From Polyangium jinanense (lineage in GTDB: Bacteria; Myxococcota; Polyangia; Polyangiales; Polyangiaceae), in contig NZ_JAGTJJ010000061.1 in NCBI RefSeq assembly GCF_028435365.1, positions 1 to 62,515 on the forward strand: a DNA stretch of 62,515 nt. Reading direction: 5' to 3'. The first letter of the stretch is position 1. Each line of letters opens with the position of its first letter. This document shows, one piece after another, positions 1-8,321 of this stretch. The position numbers and the translations under genes were made by a program. The notes below the pieces were generated by a model, which saw nothing but the letters and a program-made list of their open reading frames with translations, was not told the DNA's origin and did not search any database.

Positions 1-92
1 CCATGCGCAAGCTGCTCGGTGCGGTCTACAGCGTCGCGAAAAACCGTCGACCCTTCACGCCGCAGCTCGCCGCTGCGTCGGTTACGGACTGA
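1..92 (+). CDS. IS110-family transposase, C-terminal fragment (cut by window edge)
   Basis: An open frame entering from the left edge ends at the TGA at 90-92. Its visible residues read MRKLLGAVYSVAKNRRPF followed by TPQLAAASVTD. The pattern of MRKLL, then Tyr, Val and Lys, then a Pro-Phe-x-Pro end is the usual C-terminus of IS110/IS116/IS902 transposases (family knowledge). These enzymes are DEDD recombinases that move the element without terminal inverted repeats. The catalytic part is outside the window, so activity cannot be judged. It marks an insertion element next to the cytochrome gene. Confidence 0.6.
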   Translation, partial: MRKLLGAVYSVAKNRRPFTPQLAAASVTD

Positions 93-133
93 CGATTTTT
101 CTTGCGTGGGGGTCCCGGTATCTCAGGTCTGCG

Positions 134-1303
134 TCAGGGGCTCCCGCAGAGCTCGTTCGAGTCGACGCTTGCGATGCCGCCGGCCTTGCATTGTGCGCGA
201 TAGCAGTAGACGGTCGCGGACGAGTACGCGCCGTCGTCGTGCTGCTCGATCGTGCTGCCTCCGAGCGTGTAGACGAGCGAGAACGCGCCGCCGTTCTCGT
301 TGCGGAAGAGGAGGATCTTGTCGCAGCCCGCTGCGGTCCACGTGACGTGGAGCGCGTCTCCCATCGGGATGAGGCCGACCAGCACGGGAGGGGTCGGCGG
401 GGGTGGCGCGTCGTAGGAGCGGGGCCAAACCAATCGTCCGGGCGCCCCCTCGGTCCCCTGCTCGGTATGGCATTTGTTGCAATCCCCGTCCGTCTGGGGC
501 CCGTTCATGGAACGCGTGAGCCCATTCGCGACAAGCCGCGCCGTGTAGGGGACGGGCACGCCCGCCGCGACGGCGCTCGACATGAAATTGCCGGCGGCGT
601 TCGGCGTGAGCGTCATCGTCACCTTGCCCATCGCATCGAGGATTTCGACCTTCGCGCCGGGAGGCGGCGGGCTCATGCAGAGGTCTTTCTCGTGGAATGC
701 AGGAAAGACCGTGCCCATGAAGAAGTAATTGAAGTTCGACGCCTGGGTCTTGTGACACGCGCGGCATGCGAGACCCGGATTCATTTGCGCGGTCGGGGTC
801 GCGTTCGGATCCCAGGTTTTGTCGCTCGCGCAGGTGGTCTCCGCCGGTTTGGCGGGGATGGCCCCGCACGTCCCCGGCGGCATACCCGCCGCCACCCACT
901 GTTCGAATACCGCCACCTGACCCGCGGAGGCAGGGGGTTCGGAGAAAGGAGGCATCGGCGCCACCGCCGACTTCATCCGTTCGAGGCTCCGCTTACCGAC
1001 GGTTTTTCCGGAGCTCATATGCGGCGCGAGAAAGTCGTGTCGTGAGAGCAGGGGCGCGGGCGCGCCCGCGGCGACCGGGGACGAGTGGCAGTTCGAACAG
1101 ACCTGTTCGACGACCTCTCGCACGTCGCAGGGAAGTTCATTGGGTCCCAGGTCGATGACGCCGCCATCGCCTCCGGCTCCCCCGGAACCCCCGCCGCCGT
1201 CGGGTGCATCGGGAACGACGGCAGGGAAAGGTTCGAGGGTGCACCCCCAAAAGGGCGCGGCGACGAGCGGCAGCAGGTGAATGAAAAAATTCCGAATGCG
1301 CAT
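134..1303 (-). CDS. Multihaem c-type cytochrome lipoprotein
   Basis: The start is the ATG at 1303, because it opens a signal peptide (MRIRNFFIHLL) with the lipobox-like FWGC at residues 18-21. A Gly-rich linker follows. Three CxxCH haem-attachment motifs are visible: CSNCH (about 69-73), CRACH (180-184) and CNKCH (275-279). The last ~90 residues look like a small beta-sandwich (fibronectin III-like). An exported, lipid-anchored electron-transfer or haem-sensing protein is likely. The first motif sits in the arrangement seen in small cytochrome domains of myxobacterial lipoproteins. Partner and substrate are unknown. It lies downstream of two other exported proteins on the same strand. Confidence 0.8.
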   Translation of the reverse strand: MRIRNFFIHLLPLVAAPFWGCTLEPFPAVVPDAPDGGGGSGGAGGDGGVIDLGPNELPCDVREVVEQVCSNCHSSPVAAGAPAPLLSRHDFLAPHMSSGKTVGKRSLERMKSAVAPMPPFSEPPASAGQVAVFEQWVAAGMPPGTCGAIPAKPAETTCASDKTWDPNATPTAQMNPGLACRACHKTQASNFNYFFMGTVFPAFHEKDLCMSPPPPGAKVEILDAMGKVTMTLTPNAAGNFMSSAVAAGVPVPYTARLVANGLTRSMNGPQTDGDCNKCHTEQGTEGAPGRLVWPRSYDAPPPPTPPVLVGLIPMGDALHVTWTAAGCDKILLFRNENGGAFSLVYTLGGSTIEQHDDGAYSSATVYCYRAQCKAGGIASVDSNELCGSP

Positions 1304-1378
1304 GGGCCTACGGAGTATCACCGAGCGCGCGACACTCGGCCATGCGACGTTCTGTCGCATCCCGCGCCGCGGCCGGCT

Positions 1379-1657
1379 TCACTGCGGCAGGCTGAGACCG
1401 GGCGGGACGTACTCGCAGGGCAACTTTCCGCTCGGCGGCCTCGGCAACGCGTCCGGTTCGTCGAGGCACGGAACGAGCGCGGTGGGCTGCTCGCCGCCCG
1501 TGCCCCCGCCGCCCCCGCTTCCGGAACTCCCGCTTGACGAGCTGCCGCCGCCGCTGCCGCTCGACGCGGAGCTGCTGGTGCTCGTGTTTTGCGAGGCCTC
1601 GTCGGAGCACCCCCAAAGACAGGCCAGCGCGATCACCACAAAGAGCCAACGTTTCAT
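1379..1657 (-). CDS. Small Ser/Gly-rich lipoprotein
   Basis: A 92-residue protein starts at the ATG at 1657. It has a signal peptide with lipobox LWGC (Cys at residue 17), then about 35 residues of almost pure Ser and Gly. The tail of ~40 residues is rich in Pro and carries two cysteines. The Ser/Gly stretch is a typical myxobacterial linker between a lipid anchor and a small surface domain. No enzymatic motif is visible. The 17-bp gap to the upstream YcnI-like gene and the shared strand suggest co-transcription. Function unknown. Confidence 0.65.
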   Translation of the reverse strand: MKRWLFVVIALACLWGCSDEASQNTSTSSSASSGSGGGSSSSGSSGSGGGGGTGGEQPTALVPCLDEPDALPRPPSGKLPCEYVPPGLSLPQ

Positions 1658-1674
1658 GACGGCTCCCTTCGTGG

Positions 1675-2379
1675 TTAGTAACGGACCCAGATTTCGTCGT
1701 TCGCCTTCACCCCGTCCGCCGGGAGCAACGTGACGCCGGACGTGCCTTTGATGAGGTCGACGGTGTTGTCGTTGAAGCTGTAGGCGTCCGCGCCCCGCCA
1801 CACGATGAGAGCGTGACTGAAGAAGACGCTCAGGTCCGCGATGTCGGCGGGCACGGTGTATTTGTTCCAGCCCGGGAGGTGATCCGGGACGATGGCCTGC
1901 GCGGCGGCGGGCTCGCCCATCTCGCCCGGCAGCGCGACCCATTCGGCGTACGAGAGCGTCGCGTCGGCGGCGCGGCAAACCTGATGGACCTTGTAATAGA
2001 TCGAGGTGAACGGCGCGTTCGGCACCCTCGCGCGGAACGCGAGCGTGTAATAATTGGTGTCGCCGGGGAGGGCGTCCACGTCGTCCTTTTGCCACGTCAC
2101 GGTCGTCACGAGCGCGGGATCCGCCGCGTCGTACGTGAGCGAGGTTTTGCCGAAGTCGCTGAACATCGGGCGCACCGAGGTCATGCCCTTCGGGATTTCG
2201 ACCGTGATGGCATACGTGTCCGAGCCTTCGCAGCCGTGGCCGACGCTGAGCTCCACGAGGGTGGTCTTGCCGGCGATGGCCGTCGGGCTCACCGCGCTGA
2301 TGTGCGCCTCTGCCGCGGCGCTCATCGCGAGCGCGCCCGCGAGGATCAGGAACTTGAGCGGCGTGTGTTTCATTTCCAT
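1675..2379 (-). CDS. YcnI-like (DUF1775) exported protein, probable copper binding
   Basis: The 234-residue protein has a Sec signal peptide ending AAAEA, which after cleavage leaves His26 at the mature N-terminus (HISAVSP). YcnI-family domains bind Cu(II) through an N-terminal histidine brace (family knowledge). The signature VGHGCEGSDTYAITVEIP further supports the family. Bacillus YcnI is membrane anchored; no C-terminal membrane segment is seen here, so this one may be periplasmic. A cytochrome gene lies just downstream on the same strand, which is consistent with copper delivery to a redox protein, but that link is inference. Confidence 0.75.
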   Translation of the reverse strand: MEMKHTPLKFLILAGALAMSAAAEAHISAVSPTAIAGKTTLVELSVGHGCEGSDTYAITVEIPKGMTSVRPMFSDFGKTSLTYDAADPALVTTVTWQKDDVDALPGDTNYYTLAFRARVPNAPFTSIYYKVHQVCRAADATLSYAEWVALPGEMGEPAAAQAIVPDHLPGWNKYTVPADIADLSVFFSHALIVWRGADAYSFNDNTVDLIKGTSGVTLLPADGVKANDEIWVRY

Positions 2380-2471
2380 GTTCTCCTTCGAAGCCGTGGC
2401 GAAGGACTAACATGCGAGGCGGGAGAGCCCGTGCGTCATGATGTCGCACGGCAAGCGAGCGGCAGAGGCGC

Positions 2472-3062
2472 GTGGTAGTGCCGACGCAAATGCCTCGAAC
2501 GTCTTGCAACACGAGGAGCACGGTGCTCGATCGACATCATCGGGGAAGGGTGGAGCGCCTGGCTTCGGCGGCGAGCGCGCTCGTATTTCTCGCCTCGGCG
2601 AGCTGCGCCCGTCGCGACGAGGAGGCCTCGAAGCCGGCGCCGCATCCATCTGCCTCCGGGGCGCCGCAAGTGATGGCGCCGCAGGTGAGCGGCGAAAGAG
2701 GCTCGGCGGTCGACGCCGAGCCGCAGCCCGATTTCATCAAGCATCGTCCGGTCCACATGAAGCCCGCGTGCTCGAGTTCGAGCGAGAGCGCCGCGAGCGA
2801 CGGTCATCACCGCTGCGTCGCGCTGACACTACGCTGTCCCGAGCTCGACCGGGGCGAGTCGGTGTGGCTGGCGACGACTCCGCCCGTGACAAAGGTCAAG
2901 TTGCCCGAAGGATCGCGGGGGCTACGCGTCACCGGCGAGGACGAGGTCTCGGCGACGGTCTGCTGCAAGGCCACGAGCGCCGAGCCGCGGCCTGTCAAAG
3001 CTCAGATCAGGCTGTTCACCAATGAAGTGGCCGGCTCGGTCCACACGATCGACTGCCCTTGA
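2472..3062 (+). CDS. Hypothetical lipoprotein with conserved Cys tail
   Basis: The open frame begins with GTG at 2472, but a later GTG at 2550 would place the hydrophobic stretch SALVFLASASC nearer the N-terminus and give a better lipoprotein signal (lipobox ASAS-C). The start is therefore uncertain. The body is low complexity (Ser/Ala/Pro), then a compact domain of about 90 residues with paired cysteines (VALTLRCPELDR, TVCCKATS, IDCP end). No known motif is visible. It is divergent from the YcnI-like gene and converges on the next lipoprotein gene. Confidence 0.55.
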   Translation: MVVPTQMPRTSCNTRSTVLDRHHRGRVERLASAASALVFLASASCARRDEEASKPAPHPSASGAPQVMAPQVSGERGSAVDAEPQPDFIKHRPVHMKPACSSSSESAASDGHHRCVALTLRCPELDRGESVWLATTPPVTKVKLPEGSRGLRVTGEDEVSATVCCKATSAEPRPVKAQIRLFTNEVAGSVHTIDCP

Positions 3063-3077
3063 ATTGAGCCGGCGCCG

Positions 3078-3130
3078 ACCTCGGATCCGACCTCCGAGGT
3101 TCCATCCCCCCTGACCCGGCGTGACCCGCG
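3078..3130 (+). repeat. Intergenic hairpin plus dispersed repeat
   Basis: Between two convergent genes, ACCTCGG (3078-3084) and CCGAGGT (3094-3100) form a 7-bp stem that could act as a bidirectional terminator. It runs into GGTTCC...CTGACCCGGCGTGACCC, ending at 3130. A nearly identical string on the minus strand lies at 27908-27941, upstream of a small-family gene, also next to a short inverted repeat around GGTC/GACC. That makes it a dispersed intergenic element. Confidence 0.45.
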
Positions 3131-3170
3131 GAGCTCCGCCGTGGACCTGCTGCGGTCACCGCCGCGCGTC

Positions 3171-4511
3171 TCAGTCGGTGGCGCAGGCGCCAAAGACGCC
3201 CGAGCAACCCAATGGCTCGGCCGTGTTGAGGACGCAGGTGGTGCAGTTCTGCGATGGCTCGATTCCCGTGCAGAGGTTGTCCCCGCACACGGACTTGCAC
3301 GCGCCCCCTGCTTCGCAGCTACAAGCCCAGAGTAGGTTGTAGAGATCCTGTGCATCCATGCCATTGGGCGTCGCGCAGCTCGGGATCAATGGATCCTGCG
3401 TCAGCTCGGCGCAGGACTCGGTGCACCCAAAGGTGAGGCACGGATCCGGCGGTGGAGGCGCCGACGTGCCGATGCCGCCGAGGATCGCAGGCGTCATCCG
3501 GAAGGCCATGCCGATCGAAATCGCGTCACACTCGACAGCGGGGTCGTGGACCCCGCTGAGCGGCATATCCGAACTCTGACGGATCTGGTTCACGATGGAC
3601 TGCAACGTGGGGGAGAAAGGATCGCAGAACGACTCGTCGAAGTGCGGCATCATCTTCGACATTTCGTGGATGTATTCTTCGCGATCCATGACCCCGCCGA
3701 GCATGCAGGTGGCGCTCTGATAGCTCGGGTCGAAATCGAGCTCGAGGCGCGCCTGACGGAGGGGAAACACCGTCGACGTATTCAGCCACGGGAACCTGAG
3801 ATCGAAGCTCCCGCCCGTCACGCTCCGCAACTTCGTGCCCACGATCTCGACCTCCGGGTACACATTCATGGCGGAGACCAGGAAGTCGGGGTCGAGAGGC
3901 CAGGCGTCGGCCCCGTCGAAGTTCGGCGGCGCCCCGCGCTCGCTCGCCAGGTAGAGCTTCGCCGACGTCCTGCAGCTTTCCCCCGGCGAGAAATGGTCGA
4001 TCACGACGAGCACCGTGAATACCCCATTCGTGATGGACTCGTTCATCTGCGCGGATGCGTCCGGGGAAATGCCGAGCAAAACCGGCAGCACGTTTTTCCC
4101 AAACGAATTGTCGATGCCGTCATTGCCATCGGGATACACCGCGGCAGGCGAGCCGCCCGCCACGGTCTTGCACAGGTCTGTCGATTCCTTCGTGGAACTC
4201 CGGCCATCGAGATCGAACCCGTATTGCTTCCACCCGGAGGTCGGCTCCGGCGTCCCGTCGAGAGCCGTGTCCCCCAGGTAGAGCTTCTGAGCCGCCATCA
4301 CCCAGGTCGAGCCCCCGGTACAGAAAGGCAATGCCGGGGCACTACCGCCCGCGCCCCCAGCGCCCCCAACGCCCCCCGCGCCGCCTCCGCCGCCGGTGCC
4401 GCCGACGCCCTCGGGCGGCGGGTTCACCTCGAACGTGACACATCCGGCGAGCAGACACGCCGCCACAAAGGCCATGGGCCCCGCATTCCGCTTCAGAAAA
4501 GCCCGCGCCAT
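3171..4511 (-). CDS. Cysteine-rich surface lipoprotein
   Basis: The ATG at 4511 opens a signal peptide with lipobox LAGC (Cys about residue 23), a Gly/Ala-rich linker and a globular exported domain of ~300 residues. The last 100 residues carry about a dozen cysteines (FGCTESCAEL, WACSCEAGGACKSVCG). No catalytic motif is seen. The start overlaps the stop of the upstream TPR/PEGA gene by 19 bp, so the two are probably translationally coupled. With the kinase upstream they form a three-gene operon. A role as surface sensor or ligand-binding part of the kinase system is inference. Confidence 0.7.
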   Translation of the reverse strand: MARAFLKRNAGPMAFVAACLLAGCVTFEVNPPPEGVGGTGGGGGAGGVGGAGGAGGSAPALPFCTGGSTWVMAAQKLYLGDTALDGTPEPTSGWKQYGFDLDGRSSTKESTDLCKTVAGGSPAAVYPDGNDGIDNSFGKNVLPVLLGISPDASAQMNESITNGVFTVLVVIDHFSPGESCRTSAKLYLASERGAPPNFDGADAWPLDPDFLVSAMNVYPEVEIVGTKLRSVTGGSFDLRFPWLNTSTVFPLRQARLELDFDPSYQSATCMLGGVMDREEYIHEMSKMMPHFDESFCDPFSPTLQSIVNQIRQSSDMPLSGVHDPAVECDAISIGMAFRMTPAILGGIGTSAPPPPDPCLTFGCTESCAELTQDPLIPSCATPNGMDAQDLYNLLWACSCEAGGACKSVCGDNLCTGIEPSQNCTTCVLNTAEPLGCSGVFGACATD

Positions 4512-5548
4512 ACGACACCTCCCATCTGGGGACCCGCGATCGGCACGAGCATCGACGCGTCGCTCCGCCGCTTGCTCGACACGAGCGCGACGGAGGCCGC
4601 GACGACGCAGCCGAGCCCGAGCGTCCCGAGGCCCACGCCCACGCCGAGGCTGCGGTTCCATCGATCGCCCATGCTCGTCAGGCTCGCGAGGGAATCCTCT
4701 CCCAGCTCGCACGTGCGCCCCGGGCAACGCGCTTCGAGCTCACCTTGCGCGTCCGCCCAATCCACGACGAACCCGATACCCACGCCGAGCGCCGCGATAC
4801 CCACGCCTCCCACGGCCCAGGCCCACGCGCCCCGTCCCTCGGCCCCGCTGTCTTTCTCGCTTTTCACCACGGCAGGCCCTGGACCCGTGACAGGCCCCGG
4901 ACCCGTGGCAGGCCCCGAACCCGAGGGTTTCGGGGGACTCACGGGCGGGGGCGCGAACGCAGGCGAGAGGTGCACGCCCTCCACCCGCGTCTCCTCGCCG
5001 TCCTTCATCACCACGGCACGCCGCTCCCTGTCGAACCCTGGGGCCGCGAATTCGAGGACATGGCTCCCCGCGTCGAGCGGAAGGTTCACGATCCCCTCCT
5101 TCGAGGTCACGAGGGCGCCATCGATGCGAACCTCGAAGCCCGGCGTGGCGACCATGGACGAAGGGATCACCACGCGCAATCGCGCGAGCCTCGGCCCCAG
5201 CGCGGCCGCGCTTCGAAGCGCCTTCCGCTCGCGCTCGTCCTGCTTCGTCGCCGCCGCGAGCTCGGCGGCTCGGTTGTATTCGGCCCACGCGCTCGCGAGC
5301 CGCCCCCAGCCCTCGTAGCAACTCGCGAGCGTCAGCTTGGCGCCGAGGGCCTCCGGCAGGAGGCGCGTCACCGTTTCGAGCTTGGGGCAGGCACTCTCGT
5401 ATTGCCTCCCGTCGAGCTCCTCGAGCGCCGTATCGTAAAGCGCTTTCGCTTCACGCACCTTGTCCTGAGACCCGGGCTGGCCGGCGGCAGGTCCCGCGAC
5501 GAAGAGCGGGATCAAGAGCGATACGAAGCCAATGATTCGTTCACGCAT
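4493..5548 (-). CDS. Exported TPR/PEGA protein with two C-terminal membrane segments
   Basis: The 351-residue protein has a signal peptide (ending AGPAAGQPG), then a TPR-like helical part (residues ~30-110, AKALYDTALEEL and SCYEGWGRLASAWAEY). A PEGA-like beta domain follows at ~120-190 (FEVRIDGALV, LEFAAPGF), then a Pro/Gly linker. Two hydrophobic segments lie near 240-265 and 300-325. This architecture is common beside myxobacterial Ser/Thr kinases. It probably displays a periplasmic domain that binds peptides or wall material. It lies 36 bp downstream of the kinase stop and overlaps the next gene, so the three are one operon. Confidence 0.75.
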   Translation of the reverse strand: MRERIIGFVSLLIPLFVAGPAAGQPGSQDKVREAKALYDTALEELDGRQYESACPKLETVTRLLPEALGAKLTLASCYEGWGRLASAWAEYNRAAELAAATKQDERERKALRSAAALGPRLARLRVVIPSSMVATPGFEVRIDGALVTSKEGIVNLPLDAGSHVLEFAAPGFDRERRAVVMKDGEETRVEGVHLSPAFAPPPVSPPKPSGSGPATGPGPVTGPGPAVVKSEKDSGAEGRGAWAWAVGGVGIAALGVGIGFVVDWADAQGELEARCPGRTCELGEDSLASLTSMGDRWNRSLGVGVGLGTLGLGCVVAASVALVSSKRRSDASMLVPIAGPQMGGVVWRGLF

Positions 5549-5584
5549 TCGCGCCTCGACGATTGCCCTCGACGGGAGGACGCC

Positions 5585-6994
5585 TCAAAACATCGATTCA
5601 TGCCGGCTCGGCTTCGATGGGCCGCGCTTCGGCGTGCTCGTCGCCGAAGGCCGCGGAGCCACCGGGCCCTTCGTGGTGGCCGTGGGTGCGGGGACGGTCG
5701 CCGGTGGAAGGCTCGGCGGCGGCGATTCCGGCGAGACGGTAGGCTCGGGCGCGGCCGGCGCCGCGGCGGAGGTCGTGGCCGGCGCCATCGGCACCGGGTC
5801 GACGATGACCGGGGCGCTCGCCGTCGCCGCGCCGATGGACGTGGCGGCCGCGGGCGTCTCTTCGATGCTGGAAGAGCCGTGGAGGCCGAACCACGCGAGG
5901 CCGAGGAGCAACGCAGACACCAGGGCCGCCGCCCCGGCCCACGCAAGCCACCTCCCGCCTCCGGATGTGCCTTTCGTCCCCGTCTTCTCCCACGCAGCGG
6001 CCGTCGCATCGCTCGGCGCGCCGTGCACCGCGGGAGCCGATATCGCGGGGCTACCGCTCGTGGACACGCCGCCCGGGCTCGACGCCATGACCGGACGCAC
6101 GGGCAGCGGCATTGCCCCGCCGAACCCCACTTCGCCGGCCAGACCCAGAATGCCACGCAGCGCAACGGCGAGCTCCCCGACGCTCGCATACCGGTCTGCC
6201 GGCTGCTTGCGCAAGCAACGCCCGACCACCCCATCGACGGCCGGCGGCAGGTCCGGGCGAAGCTGCGTCGGAGGGATCGGCTCTTCCTGCAGGACACGCG
6301 AGACCACCTCCATCACGCTCGCCGCGAGGAACGGCGAGCGCGCGGTCAGGAGCTCATACAGGATCCCGCCGATGGCCCAGATGTCCGCCCGTGCGTCGAC
6401 CGACTTCGCCCGGGCCATCTGCTCGGGCGACATGTACAGGGGCGACCCGAACGTCTGCCCGGTCCCCGTCAGATCCACCTCCTCGGGCCCCGTCTGCTTG
6501 GAGATGCCGAAATCGAGGACCTTGACACAGGGGTTCCCATTCGCGCGCCGCGTGAGAAAGAGGTTGGCCGGCTTGAGGTCGCGGTGGACGATACCGGCCG
6601 CGTGCGCCTCCGCCATGGCGTCGCATACCTGCACCATGTACGTGACGGCCTGCTCGACCGGCAATGGGCCTTGATCCCGCAGGACCGCCTTGAGATCGCG
6701 CCCTTCGAGATACTCCATCACCATGTACGGCACGTCGTCCTGCATCCGGCCGACGTCGTGCACCCGGGCGACGTGCTCGCTGCGGAGCCGCGCGGCGGCG
6801 CGAGCCTCGCGCAAGAAGCGCTCGCGTAATACGGGATCCCCGGCCCAGTTCGGGAGGAGGAACTTGATCGCGTAGAGCTCCCCCAACTCGATGTGTCGAG
6901 CGGCAACCACCACGCCCATCCCGCCTCGACCAAGGACACGTTCGACCCTGTACTTGCCAAGCAGGATGTCCCCCGGAGCAACCGGGACGGCCAT
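5585..6994 (-). CDS. Ser/Thr protein kinase (PknB-type) with membrane segment
   Basis: The start is set at the ATG at 6994: the frame upstream is not protein-like, and GGAGAG lies about 7 bases before this ATG. The kinase domain covers residues ~15-280, with glycine loop LGRGGMG, the AIKF lysine, the catalytic loop HRDLKPAN, DFGIS and MSPEQ. All catalytic residues are present. A single membrane helix (WLAWAGAAALVSALLLGL) near residue 365 separates it from a ~100-residue Pro/Ala tail outside the membrane with no folded domain. It heads an operon with a PEGA protein and a lipoprotein. It is probably an envelope-stress or ligand-responsive kinase. Confidence 0.92.
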   Translation of the reverse strand: MAVPVAPGDILLGKYRVERVLGRGGMGVVVAARHIELGELYAIKFLLPNWAGDPVLRERFLREARAAARLRSEHVARVHDVGRMQDDVPYMVMEYLEGRDLKAVLRDQGPLPVEQAVTYMVQVCDAMAEAHAAGIVHRDLKPANLFLTRRANGNPCVKVLDFGISKQTGPEEVDLTGTGQTFGSPLYMSPEQMARAKSVDARADIWAIGGILYELLTARSPFLAASVMEVVSRVLQEEPIPPTQLRPDLPPAVDGVVGRCLRKQPADRYASVGELAVALRGILGLAGEVGFGGAMPLPVRPVMASSPGGVSTSGSPAISAPAVHGAPSDATAAAWEKTGTKGTSGGGRWLAWAGAAALVSALLLGLAWFGLHGSSSIEETPAAATSIGAATASAPVIVDPVPMAPATTSAAAPAAPEPTVSPESPPPSLPPATVPAPTATTKGPVAPRPSATSTPKRGPSKPSRHESMF

Positions 6995-7372
6995 GTCGGG
7001 ACTCTCCACCGTGAACGAGGTTCGGTTGACGGAGGTGCGAGCTTTGCCCGCACCTGACCGCGGCCAGATTACCAAGGATCCCAGCCTGGGCCAAGAGAAG
7101 TATCTACGCCAAGTCCCCTCGGGAACCCGCATGGACTCGAACCGGGGCGCTTCGGGCAAATAACCCGCCACCTTCACTCCCGCGGCCCTGGACGCCCACC
7201 GTGGGCCGCTTGTGCAGCACGGGCAGCAACAGCCAAGCCCCTGGGCTCCTCGGCATCCTCGCAGCGCCTCGGCGTCCAGAACATAGGTTCCCCATGCCAC
7301 CAATTGGCCCGCCAAACGCCAAGCCCGCCACTTTTCTCGTTACCTTGCCCGGAGCGCAGCGTTGATTTGGAC
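6995..7372. promoter_or_regulatory. Shared divergent promoter region (378 bp, no gene seen)
   Basis: This region separates the divergent kinase and sigma-factor operons and must hold both promoters. I see no convincing -35/-10 pair and no open frame with coding character. GGACTCGAACC near 7134-7144 looks like a tRNA T-arm on the minus strand, but its flanks do not pair. Confidence 0.35.
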
Positions 7373-8284
7373 ATGGGACCTCCTCGATCGCCTGTGCCCC
7401 TCCTCGATCGTCTTGCCGAACTCCTCGGACTGCGCCCCGAGATCAGACGCATCGTCATGAGTGATGACGATGCGTACACGCGTGACTCCGCGGAGGACCA
7501 GGTCCAGCGCGTGTACGACAAGGCTTACCGCCACCTCCCCAACTACGAGCCGCACCCCGACGGCATGAAGCCCTGGCTCCTGACCATCACCCGCAACGTG
7601 ATGAGCGACGCGCACCGCGACACGCAACGTCACGAGCGGGTGTTCGAGCCTGACGACGGGCATGTCGACACGGCCGAGACGCCGGAGGTCTCGCCCGAGC
7701 GCGCGGCGGAGCTGAAGCAGGCCTTGGAGAAGGTGATGTTCGCTCTCCGAGACATGCCCCCCTCGCAAGCTGCGGTGCTCTGGATGGTCTGCGTCGAAGA
7801 GCGGTCGCACGAGGAGGCCGGCGTGGCGCTCGGGATCTCCGAGGACGCCGCGAAGATGGCGCTCTCGCGCGCGCGGGAGTTCCTCCGGGCTCGATTCGGC
7901 AACACGCTCTTCACGGTCCCGCCTCCCGTGCTCGCGCTGCTCTCCGACTGCGTTCACTTGCTCGGGCACCTCTGGGCCTTCCTCATGGCCATGCTGTTCG
8001 CGTCGTTCGCGCTCTCGCCGCGCGAGCGTGCTCCCGAGCTGCACGCGGTGGTCACGGGACTGGCGCGCGTCGTGGCAGCCTCCGCCGCGGACGTCGCGCA
8101 CGCCGCGAAGCCGGTGCCCTCGTTCGATCACGCTGCTGCATCCGTGCCTGTCATGACGCCACCCACGCCGAAGAAGCAGACGCACACGCCGCGGCGTCCC
8201 CTGGTCGACAGCGATAAGCAAGGCCGCCCCACGATCGGTTTGTCCGCGGACCAGAGGGGTTCGTCCGCGGACTCGTCCTTCTAG
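7373..8284 (+). CDS. ECF-like RNA polymerase sigma factor with C-terminal membrane segment
   Basis: From the ATG at 7373 the protein is 303 residues. Region 2 features lie at ~40-85 (SAEDQVQRVYDKAYRHL, then WLLTITRNVMSDAHR). Region 4 lies at ~135-180 (MPPSQAAVLWMV, then a helix-turn-helix ending in LSRAREFLRARF). Unusually, a hydrophobic segment (CVHLLGHLWAFLMAMLFA) follows at ~205-225, then a 75-residue Pro/Ala/Ser tail. That tail might tether the factor to the membrane or contain a built-in anti-sigma activity (inference). An upstream start at 7304 is possible but reads like non-coding sequence. It is first gene of a three-gene operon. Confidence 0.8.
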   Translation: MGPPRSPVPLLDRLAELLGLRPEIRRIVMSDDDAYTRDSAEDQVQRVYDKAYRHLPNYEPHPDGMKPWLLTITRNVMSDAHRDTQRHERVFEPDDGHVDTAETPEVSPERAAELKQALEKVMFALRDMPPSQAAVLWMVCVEERSHEEAGVALGISEDAAKMALSRAREFLRARFGNTLFTVPPPVLALLSDCVHLLGHLWAFLMAMLFASFALSPRERAPELHAVVTGLARVVAASAADVAHAAKPVPSFDHAAASVPVMTPPTPKKQTHTPRRPLVDSDKQGRPTIGLSADQRGSSADSSF

Positions 8285-8321
8285 GATCCGAGCCTCCGAG
8301 TGTGCTAAAGATCCAAGTCCC

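Noticed and set aside
3546..6829. Long plus-strand frames opposite the kinase operon
   Set aside because: Arg/Pro-rich shadows of well-supported minus-strand genes.
7130..7150. tRNA-like T-arm GGTTCGAGTCC on the minus strand
   Set aside because: The five bases on each side do not pair and no acceptor, D-arm or anticodon stem can be built.
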